Source of the DNA: JAAELZ01 sp047639475
Lineage (GTDB): Bacteria > Pseudomonadota > Gammaproteobacteria > Arenicellales > Poriferihabitantaceae
DNA: 25,378 nt
Assembly: GCA_047639475.1 (NCBI GenBank)
Contig: JBLIOD010000039.1
Span: 1 to 25,378, forward strand
Direction: 5' to 3'
This document shows positions 16,544 through 23,575 of this stretch, piece by piece. Position 1 is the first letter of the stretch, and every line of letters begins with the position of its first letter. A model generated the notes under the pieces. It was not told the DNA's origin. It did not search any database and worked only from the letters and a program-made list of their open reading frames with translations. A program made the translations under genes and the position numbers.

Positions 16544-17499
16544 TTAATCCGCGGAATCTTCCGCCATGTGTTCAAATAGTCGATCGGCACGCTTTGCTGG
16601 CAGCGCTGCGCTATCGCGCTTTGACCAGTCATATATCCCTTTGCCAGTCTTCAGGCCGAAGTTACCATCTCGCACCAGCGCTGTCACTGCTTCGGGTGGT
16701 TTGGTAATGTTATCCAGGTCGGGAAATAAAAATTCTCCAAATGTGTGAATAATATCGAGGCCACCGAGCTCGGCCGATTCTATTGGCCCAGTTACTGAAT
16801 ACCTGCGGCCCAGTGTCAAGCGCATCGAAGCATCAATAGCCTCAGCAGAAGCGATGCCGTTAGCCCACATTGACCAAGCTTCTCGCATGATGGCGAATTG
16901 CAGGCGATTGACAATGAACCCGTCAACCTCTTTATCCATTACCGCCAGAGTTTGTCCGACTGATTCCAGTAAATGACAGGTCAATGTGACCACTTCAGCT
17001 GAAGTTTTATCGCCGCCGCAAACCTCAACCAAGGGCATTAGTTGAGCAGGATAGATAAAGTGCGCTGCAATAGCCCTTTCTGGGTGTTGCATGCGGTCGA
17101 CCATGAGGCTGATCGGTTGCCCGGATGTTGAAGCTAGAATGACAGTTGATGCACAAATTTTATCAAGGCGTTCGAAAACTTCTAGCTGTGTTTCGCGTAC
17201 GGCTGGAACCGCTTCGATGACGAAATCTACATCAGCTGCGGCGTTATAGTCGGTTGATGTGGTTATTCGAGCAACGGCCTAATCTGCCTTATCCCGTGTG
17301 GTGTGTTTTCTATCCACGATAGGCCGTGAAAGTTGCCCAAATCGTGTCTAAAGCTCGGTTTAGACCGTCAGGACTTTGGCCAATTAATGTAACTGTTTTC
17401 CCTGAGCGAGAAAATACCTGTGCCATGCCATGCCATGCCTTGCCCCATTAAGCCATTGCCGATAATTGCAATGGAATGAATCTGGTTAACTTGTTTCAT
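16544..17499 (-). pseudogene. 3-hydroxyacyl-CoA dehydrogenase, NAD-binding (multiply frameshifted)
   Basis: The original gene started at ATG 17499 behind a strong ribosome binding site (AGGAGGAGC) and coded a protein of about 315 residues. The N-terminal Rossmann fold reads IAIIGNGLMGQGMA in one frame, AQVFSRSGKTVTLIGQSPDG in a second, and ARITTSTDYNAAADVDFVIEAVP to the C-terminus in a third. The third segment holds HFIYPAQLMPLVEVCGG and KEVDGFIVNRLQFA of the catalytic and C-terminal domains, ending GNFGLKTGKGIYDW. Lesions: two extra ATGGC units (+10 bp, within 17421-17440), a frame change near 17312-17325, and an in-frame TAG (17279-17281). The longest remaining frame (16544-17104) lacks the NAD site, so the product should be inactive. 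Family members oxidise 3-hydroxyacyl-CoA or related hydroxy acids. Confidence 0.85.
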
Positions 17500-17518
17500 A
17501 TGCTCCTCCTGTTTTTAA

Positions 17519-17599
17519 TTAGTTTAGTTCGATAAAAGGCTCGATATAATGCTGCTATAGGTCAGTTTATTTGACGTCTATATCAAGACAGTAAACTAA
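17519..17599. promoter_or_regulatory. dehydrogenase/lysR divergent control region, TTAGTTTA repeats
   Basis: TTAGTTTA at 17519-17526, TCAGTTTA at 17562-17569 and the reverse complement TAAACTAA at 17592-17599 form a direct and an inverted pair upstream of the broken dehydrogenase. LysR regulators usually bind such interrupted dyads between themselves and a divergent target, which fits the gene order. The motif is short and AT-rich, so chance is possible. Confidence 0.35.
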
Positions 17600-17667
17600 C
17601 ATGCATGCAAATGACCTGTTTCTAGCACTAATTATAGCAAGATAGTGTGATTTAACTAGTCATATAA

Positions 17668-17688
17668 ATATTCTAGACGTTAGAATAT
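17668..17688. promoter_or_regulatory. inverted repeat overlapping the lysR start region
   Basis: ATATTCTA-GACGT-TAGAATAT is a perfect 8-bp inverted repeat with a 5-bp spacer, ending 7 bases before the ATG at 17696. Its right half contains GAATAT in the position of a -10 box for a leaderless message. This would fit autorepression, but it could also be only a promoter-proximal hairpin. Confidence 0.4.
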
Positions 17689-17695
17689 CTTTCGT

Positions 17696-18573
17696 ATGAG
17701 TATAGTAAGACTGCCCCTCTAAATGCCCTCCGGGCATTCGCAGCTGTTGCTGAGACGCTCAGTTTGACCAAGGCGGCCGATATGCTGAACGTGACTCGGC
17801 CAGCCGTTAGTCAACAAATCAGAAACCTTGAAAGTCATTTGGGTGAACCGCTAATGCAACGTGGACGATGCGGAGTGGTTCTCACGGTACAGGGGGAAGC
17901 GCTTGCGCATACTGCACTAACCACCTTTGCTAGCATAGCCTTTGCAACCGAACGATTCACCACATCTAGATCGAGCCGTGTTTTACATATAACCACCACA
18001 CCGATGTTTGCATCTGGCTTTCTGGTGCCCCGCCTCGCGTCTTTTCGGGCTGCTCACCCCGGTATCGAACTAATGCTCAATCCAACTTCTGAATTGATTG
18101 ACCTTAACTTGGGTGGCGTTGATGCGGCAATTCGATATGGCAATGGAGACTGGGAAGGGGTTGAGTCGGAGTTATTGTTCAAGGGTAGTTTTGCAGTGGT
18201 CGGTGCTACTTCATTAGTTGGTAACCGAAAAGTCACTAAGCCCGCTGAAATTCTCGACTATCCGATATTTCAAGAACTGGGCTCCACAGAGTTTTCGGAT
18301 TGGATGGATCGCCAAGGGCTCGAACCAGGTAGTGAAGCCAAGATTACACGTATGCCCGGTAATCTATTGCTGGACGAATTACGCCGAGGAGAAGGTATTG
18401 TCGCCACCGTGCCTCGTTTCATCGAGAAAGATCTGAATGAGGGGAGTTTGTCGGTATTATTCGAAGATCGTTTGGATTCAGGATATTATGCTGTGACGCG
18501 GCCTGACACGAGTCGTGCCCCCCTGCGTACATTTCTAAACTGGCTGGATCGATCAGTTGATAAACGTATTTAA
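17696..18573 (+). pseudogene. LysR-type transcriptional regulator (GcvA-like), frameshifted near the start
   Basis: The frame ending at 18573 codes a HTH (LTKAADMLNVTRPAVSQQIRNLE) and the substrate-binding domain (VLHITTTPMFASGFLVPRLASF to the end), but no ATG begins it. ATG 17696 reads MSIVRLPL and then stops. One additional C in the run CCCC (17713-17716) joins the two into MSIVRLPPLNALRAFAAVAE, which is the canonical start of GcvA-type LysR proteins, giving 292 residues. The single-base loss is therefore clear. Unless translation restarts at TTG 17764, which would truncate the HTH, the protein is not made. It is divergent from the broken dehydrogenase, its likely target. Confidence 0.8.
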
Positions 18574-18648
18574 GTCGGCAAGCAGGCACTGAGGCGAGGC
18601 AGAAGTTTCTATCGTCAATTTTGAGTGATCATCTCTATACTTAAACCT

Positions 18649-21018
18649 ATGTCGACCTCTCCTCTACAGTCCGGTTTTTTACTGGCTAGAAACAGTTTTG
18701 ACCACCAAGGTCAAACCCAAATAGAGTATTGGGTGAGCACTGAATCAGGCCCTGCTCGCCTATGGGTTTATGGTGAACAACCGGTTTTCTTTGTAGAGAC
18801 AGAGCAGGCGGAAAAGGCCGATGAGAACCAAAATAAGGAACCGACTAAGCCCTTAGAACTATTGACTTTCGACAACAAAGAAGTCTCTGCGGTATACAGC
18901 CGAACGATCAACGCCCATTTCAATGCACAAGATCGGTGGCGTAACCAAAGTGTTGAAATATTTGAAGGCGATATTCGCTTACATGATCGCTACGTGATTG
19001 AACGATTTGTGTGTGGAGGGTTGGCGTTTTCGGGCGAGCCCACCGTTCGAGAGGGCTACACTGAATATCACCATTGCCGCGTTAGAGCTGCTGAGTACAC
19101 ACCAAGGCTGACAGCTTTATCGCTGGACATAGAGTGCGATATGACCGGCGAGTTATTCTCGGTAGGACTGGTGTGCGGCGAGTCTAAAGAAGTCTTGATG
19201 ATTGGGCCTTACGAGTCCTGCGACCATACTGAAATTCTATGGTTTGAAGATGAGCCAGCTCTAATCAAAGGGGTGGTGCAGCGAGTCACCGAGTTAGACC
19301 CAGACTTAATCATCGGTTGGAACCTAATTAACTTTGATCTTAAATTATTGGTAGAGCGCGCGGCAAAATATCGTATTCGTTTTTCGATTGGCCGAGCTAA
19401 TGGAATTGCTACTTGGCGCGCACGCAGGGGCGACTCGCAAAAAGGCTATGCCTATATTCCTGGTCGACAAGCTATTGATGGCATAGATGCCCTACGCAGT
19501 GCCACTTGGAGTTTTCCGAGTTTCTCTTTAGAGAATGTGTCGCAAACTTTATTGGGTAGAGGTAAAAAAGTAGAAGATGATGTCGACGACCGAATGGCAG
19601 AGATTCGGCATAACTTTCAGCATAATAAAACTCAATTGGCAGCCTATAACCTGGAAGACTGTCAGTTAGTAGTCGATGTTTTCACTCACACCAAAATTAT
19701 TGAATACTTGGTTTTACGTAGCCAAATGACAGGCCTAGAATTAGATAGAGGTGCGGGGTCTGTGGCCGCTTTCACTAACTTATATTTGCCCAGACTGCAT
19801 AGAGGGGGCTATGTCGCGCCCAATCTACCAGAGGAAGGTGGGCTAGCCAGTCCAGGGGGATATGTAATGGATTCCACTCCCGGTTTATATCGCAACGTAT
19901 TGGTGCTGGATTTCAAAAGCCTTTATCCCTCAATTATTCGCACTTTCAAAATTGATCCAATGGGCTTAATGGAAGGATTGAAAACGGATAACGCGATAGA
20001 AGGCTTTAGAGGGGCAAAGTTTCATCGCAGTAATCACTTTCTACCCGGCATTATCGAACGCCTTTGGCAGCAGCGGGACCAAGCTAAAAAGGAAAATGAC
20101 GCGGTGCAATCACAGGCCATAAAAATCATAATGAATTCGTTCTATGGTGTTTTGGGTTCTGGGGGTTGTCGGTTTTATGACCCGAGGTTAGCCAGCTCAA
20201 TTACCATGCGAGGCCACGAAATAATGCAAACTACCCGCAAGCTAATTGAGGGTAAAGGTTACACGGTTATTTACGGGGACACCGATTCTACGTTCGTTTC
20301 GCTAGATGACAGCTGGTCCGCCGAGCGATGTCGCGAAGTGGGTAATGATTTAGCCCGATACATTAATGCACAATGGATGGAACAACTGCGAGAAGTACAC
20401 AATATTGACTGTTTTTTAGAGATAGAGTTTGAAACACACTTTCATCGTTTTCTTATGCCCACCATTCGGGGTTCAGAGGCAGGCAGTAAAAAGCGTTACG
20501 CGGGAATGATTTGTACACAGAATGAGGAAACCGGTCTGTTAGATGAAAAGATCCTGTTTAAAGGTTTAGAAAATGTCCGCACTGATTGGACGACATTGGC
20601 CAAAGATTTTCAAGCCGAATTATTTGATAAGGTATTCCACGACCAAAGTCCCATTGAGCTGGTGAAATTGGTATATAAAAAAACGTTAGCGGGGGAAGTT
20701 GATGATAAGTTGGTTTACCGGAAACAATTGCGCCGTAAGCTTAATGCTTATGTAAAAAATGTACCGCCGCATGTGCGAGCAGCGCGATTAGCCGACGAAA
20801 AAAATAAAGCACTAGGAAAGAGCATCAAGTACCAAAACAAAGGTTGGATTAGTTACGTAATGACGTTAAATGGCCCTGAACCACTAGAGTACTTAAGTAG
20901 TGCGATAGATTACGACTACTACATAGATCGGCAATTAAAACCCGTGGCTGATGGCATATTGCCTTTTGTAGGCTTAGATTTTGATTCTCTTGTGAGTACT
21001 CAAACTTCTTTGTTTTAG
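18649..21018 (+). CDS. polB: DNA polymerase II (family B)
   Basis: Repair and SOS-associated family B polymerase with 3'-5' proofreading. From ATG 18649 it has 789 residues, close to E. coli PolB (783). Exonuclease motifs: SLDIEC (D160, E162), NLINFDLKLL and YNLEDCQLV. Polymerase motifs: A DFKSLYPSI (D421), B KIIMNSFYGVLGS, C YGDTDS (D544, D546). A GTG at 18625 would add 8 residues, but MSTSPLQSGFLLAR aligns with the family start. TATACT lies 7 bases before the ATG and no Shine-Dalgarno is seen. In E. coli the gene is LexA-regulated; I see no CTGTN8ACAG-type SOS box in the 75 bp upstream. The gene is intact although its neighbours on both sides are damaged. Confidence 0.95.
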   Translation: MSTSPLQSGFLLARNSFDHQGQTQIEYWVSTESGPARLWVYGEQPVFFVETEQAEKADENQNKEPTKPLELLTFDNKEVSAVYSRTINAHFNAQDRWRNQSVEIFEGDIRLHDRYVIERFVCGGLAFSGEPTVREGYTEYHHCRVRAAEYTPRLTALSLDIECDMTGELFSVGLVCGESKEVLMIGPYESCDHTEILWFEDEPALIKGVVQRVTELDPDLIIGWNLINFDLKLLVERAAKYRIRFSIGRANGIATWRARRGDSQKGYAYIPGRQAIDGIDALRSATWSFPSFSLENVSQTLLGRGKKVEDDVDDRMAEIRHNFQHNKTQLAAYNLEDCQLVVDVFTHTKIIEYLVLRSQMTGLELDRGAGSVAAFTNLYLPRLHRGGYVAPNLPEEGGLASPGGYVMDSTPGLYRNVLVLDFKSLYPSIIRTFKIDPMGLMEGLKTDNAIEGFRGAKFHRSNHFLPGIIERLWQQRDQAKKENDAVQSQAIKIIMNSFYGVLGSGGCRFYDPRLASSITMRGHEIMQTTRKLIEGKGYTVIYGDTDSTFVSLDDSWSAERCREVGNDLARYINAQWMEQLREVHNIDCFLEIEFETHFHRFLMPTIRGSEAGSKKRYAGMICTQNEETGLLDEKILFKGLENVRTDWTTLAKDFQAELFDKVFHDQSPIELVKLVYKKTLAGEVDDKLVYRKQLRRKLNAYVKNVPPHVRAARLADEKNKALGKSIKYQNKGWISYVMTLNGPEPLEYLSSAIDYDYYIDRQLKPVADGILPFVGLDFDSLVSTQTSLF

Positions 21019-21213
21019 GTTTTTTGAACAAATATTGCTGACGTAGCTGTGTCGAAAGAAAGTGAATTCGATGTAAATCGCAGTGTGAGGTAGCTAACTT
21101 GAAACTATTTTTTGCCACTAATTTACACGTTCAATTAATTAAGGCTGATGTTTCCCAGGATCTCCTTATCCGAGCGCCGCACGCGTATTGTTGTATTGTG
21201 TTGAGATACTGTG

Positions 21214-21438
21214 ATGGAACAAATTACTGGCTTGTTTGAGGCATTGGTTGCAGAATTTGGTCAGGAAGGCGTAGTGTTTAACCTGCAACATTCAGCAGTC
21301 GATGGCGATGTAGCCTATATTATTTGGAATGCTGAAACGCCCAATAACAGCTATACATTTGCGACCGACAACTACTTAGTTAAGGACGGAAAAATTACGG
21401 TGCAAACAGTCGCTTTTAACGCTGTACCGAAAAGCTAG
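21214..21438 (+). CDS. NTF2/SnoaL-like small protein, probably 5'-truncated
   Basis: The 74 residues match only the C-terminal two-thirds of NTF2-like (SnoaL) proteins: GLFEALVAEF, then the strands VVFNLQHSAVDGDVAYIIW and SYTFATDNYLVKDGKIT. Complete members have about 120 residues with an N-terminal helix that is missing here. An in-frame TGA at 21202 lies shortly upstream, so the frame cannot extend. GTG 21211 immediately precedes ATG 21214. It may be a decayed gene, or a short protein in its own right. Its function is unknown. The 195 bp after polB show no other feature. Confidence 0.5.
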   Translation: MEQITGLFEALVAEFGQEGVVFNLQHSAVDGDVAYIIWNAETPNNSYTFATDNYLVKDGKITVQTVAFNAVPKS

Positions 21439-21451
21439 CTTAACCGCTTTA

Positions 21452-21500
21452 AAGAGACCTAAAAGCGAACGGACACAATCTGTTGTCTTTTAGGTTTCTT
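21452..21500. terminator. bidirectional terminator hairpin
   Basis: AAGAGACCTAAAAG (21452-21465) pairs with CTTTTAGGTTTCTT (21487-21500) at 13 of 14 positions plus one possible wobble, with a 21-base loop that can fold further (ACA/TGT). It separates the NTF2-like gene from the convergent slp pair. Confidence 0.6.
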
Positions 21501-21502
21501 AA

Positions 21503-21975
21503 TTAAAGACTAAACCCAACACTGATTGAGAAGGGCAGATACAAACTCCCTTTCTTATGAAGCTTCATATCTTCCGCGTTCAATAAGGGAAAGCGATAAT
21601 CCGCTTCAGATACCTTCCCATCACGAAAGCCAGAGAGCTCACCCACCACGGTCACCTTTGCGCCTTCGGTGTGATCTAATGGTTCTAAGTATCCCTGGTG
21701 AATAACGATGAATCGGCCTCCAATTTGGCGTTGGCACTGCCGTTTAATGGAAAGCTTAATACGCTCAATTACTTGCTATCGGCTTCATTTTTCACTTCCA
21801 AAATTTGCCCGCCCCAAATGAATCTATCACCTATTTGTGTGTCTGTGGATCCGACATTGGGAGCGTCATAGGAGGCACCTTTTGCCGTTTCATCAAATTG
21901 GGCGGTTTGGCATGCAGTTAAGCTTAAAAAAGCCAAGCCTAGTATTAGCAGTGAAATAGAATGAGTTTGTTTCAT
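21503..21975 (-). pseudogene. Slp family outer-membrane lipoprotein, second copy, frameshifted
   Basis: ATG 21975 starts a lipoprotein signal peptide with lipobox LTAC (C22). The Slp strand GDRFIWGGQILEVKNEADSK follows and hits TAA at 21769-21771. The rest of the Slp domain continues one frame away: VIERIKLSIKRQ, GGRFIVIHQGYLEPLDH, KVTVVGELSGFRDGKVSEADYRFPLL, ending at TAA 21503-21505. Adding one base at about 21771 joins them into a ~157-residue protein. The gene follows the intact slp copy with a 1-base stop/start overlap (TAATG), so it was a tandem, translationally coupled duplicate. Confidence 0.8.
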
Positions 21976-22523
21976 TAGTGAATCCAGTGGTGGCTACGAA
22001 CGCTAAAATAGTTGTAATGGTGATTGCGAGCGCCGAACCCATAACGTGAGCCCCAGTCGTTCCAACATGGGTCATGGTAATGGCCCTGATGCGCGCGCTG
22101 TTTCGGCCAAACTTTATGCTGCGCTGCGGCGACTAGAGGGTAGAGATAATCATATTCTCCGATCTTTTGTGTTTTCCAATCTTCTACAGCCCCTGTGATG
22201 GTGATTTGTCGGCCGGCTTTTAGGTTTTCAGGGTCGGTGAAGGAATCCACTTTGGCGAGGAAGCGTCCTTCACTGCTATCAGAAATCGTCGGTGTGCCAG
22301 AGCGCCATAGCTTACGCGCTACAATTTCAATTAGGGTGTGGTCACTGTAATTATGTACCTTGACGACTTCGCCGCCCCATCTAACTTCATTGCCAATTGA
22401 TCGCAATGTTTGTAGTTCAGCAATGCTTGCAGACGCGGTTGTGCGCTGATTGAGTTTGCTTGTAGTCGTACAGGCATTTAAAAAGCTGATTAAAACCAGG
22501 AAAGAAATTAGCGTGGTTTTCAT
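21975..22523 (-). CDS. Slp family outer-membrane lipoprotein
   Basis: Lipoprotein of 182 residues. The signal peptide MKTTLISFLVLISFLNAC has a lipobox ending at C18. The Slp domain includes VRWGGEVVKVHNYSDHTLIEIV, GRFLAKVDSFTDPENLKAGR and ITITGAVEDWKTQKIGEYDYLYPLV, as in E. coli Slp and YeaY. The last 38 residues are unusual: rich in His, Tyr, Trp and Asn (HQGHYHD, HHYNYF, SHHWIH), which may bind metal or be surface exposed. Slp proteins are linked to starvation and stress at the outer membrane; precise function is unknown. No Shine-Dalgarno precedes ATG 22523. Confidence 0.88.
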   Translation of the reverse strand: MKTTLISFLVLISFLNACTTTSKLNQRTTASASIAELQTLRSIGNEVRWGGEVVKVHNYSDHTLIEIVARKLWRSGTPTISDSSEGRFLAKVDSFTDPENLKAGRQITITGAVEDWKTQKIGEYDYLYPLVAAAQHKVWPKQRAHQGHYHDPCWNDWGSRYGFGARNHHYNYFSVRSHHWIH

Positions 22524-22675
22524 TATTTGAAGAGGCGATTGTTGATACCTGAACTGATCATCATAGATATAGGCGCTGAAAAGAGACTGAATTAACGGTA
22601 GCGATAAAATGTCTTTCTGGCGCCGTACTTGTTCTTTACACTAGCGCTATATTTTGTTTTCAGACTATACGACCC

Positions 22676-23575
22676 ATGCCCAACGCACGCTTATTACCGT
22701 ATCTATTAATTACGATTGCCGGATTGATGTGGGGCGGTACCTTTACATTGGCGTTGATCGCCACGGCTGATGGCGCGCCAGCACTCACTTTGACGGCATG
22801 GCAGGTACTTGTCAGTGCGGTTCTTTTTGCGCTGGGGTGTCTTATCACGGGGAAACGGACGTTCGTGTTTAAACATATCGATAAATATTTGGTGATTGCG
22901 TTTCTTGGCGTCATTGTTCCCGATTTGTTGTATTACAACGCAGCGCCACACTTGTCGGCCGGAATATTGTCGGTTACGGTTTCCACAGTGCCGGTGTTTA
23001 CTTACGCCATAATGTGGGTGTTTGGCTACGAATCATTGGTTATTAAACGCGCATTGGGCATTGTGCTGGGGATGATCGCTATCTTATTGCTGGTCATACC
23101 AGGCCAAGGTTTAAGTGCCAGTAACGCCAGTTTTTGGATTGCATTGGTTATTATCTGCGCCGTGTTATATGCAGCAGAAAATGTGTTTATTTCAGAAGGT
23201 ATTAGCGATGACATGCCGATCCTTGAGCTGCTGTGTGGCTCGACGGTGGTCGCTTCTGTTTTGTTAGTGCCCGCCACTATTTGGTTTGGCGCGGAGGTGC
23301 CTATCGGTTGGATTTTTACCAAGGCGGCTTGGGCTGTCACAGCCACGGCCTTAATCAGTGTTTTTGCGTACGCCTTGTTTTTCCATAGCATCAAAATTGC
23401 CGGCCCGGTGTTTGCGAGCCAGTGTGCTTATATCGTTACCTTGTCGGGTGTATTATGGGGCATTGCCATTTTCGCGGAAGAGCACTCAATTTGGGTGTGG
23501 ATATCTATTGCGGTGATGATGGCGGGCATTGCATTGGTGACCCCGAGTGAAAGAATGACTGAGAAAAATGACTAA
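22676..23575 (+). CDS. EamA/DMT superfamily transporter
   Basis: Inner-membrane protein of 299 residues with about 10 helices in two EamA repeats, starting LLPYLLITIAGLMWGGTFTLAL and ending WISIAVMMAGIALVTPSERM. It is not closely similar to the EamA protein at 15.6-16.5 kb. Its last 8 bases overlap the start of the PLP decarboxylase, so the two are co-translated. The pairing suggests export of the decarboxylation product or of its precursor; this is inference. There is no Shine-Dalgarno; GACTAT lies 7 bases before the ATG and TATATT lies at 22648-22653. Confidence 0.88.
   Translation: MPNARLLPYLLITIAGLMWGGTFTLALIATADGAPALTLTAWQVLVSAVLFALGCLITGKRTFVFKHIDKYLVIAFLGVIVPDLLYYNAAPHLSAGILSVTVSTVPVFTYAIMWVFGYESLVIKRALGIVLGMIAILLLVIPGQGLSASNASFWIALVIICAVLYAAENVFISEGISDDMPILELLCGSTVVASVLLVPATIWFGAEVPIGWIFTKAAWAVTATALISVFAYALFFHSIKIAGPVFASQCAYIVTLSGVLWGIAIFAEEHSIWVWISIAVMMAGIALVTPSERMTEKND

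Noticed and set aside
16544..17104. A 186-residue gene for a short dehydrogenase starting at an internal Met
   Set aside because: The start is inside the family's central region, without a ribosome binding site, and the missing N-terminal Rossmann fold can be read in two other frames upstream behind a strong ribosome binding site.
17764..18573. A complete 269-residue LysR starting at TTG
   Set aside because: It would lack the first helix of the HTH domain that is encoded directly upstream with the canonical RLPPLNALRAF start after a single-base correction.
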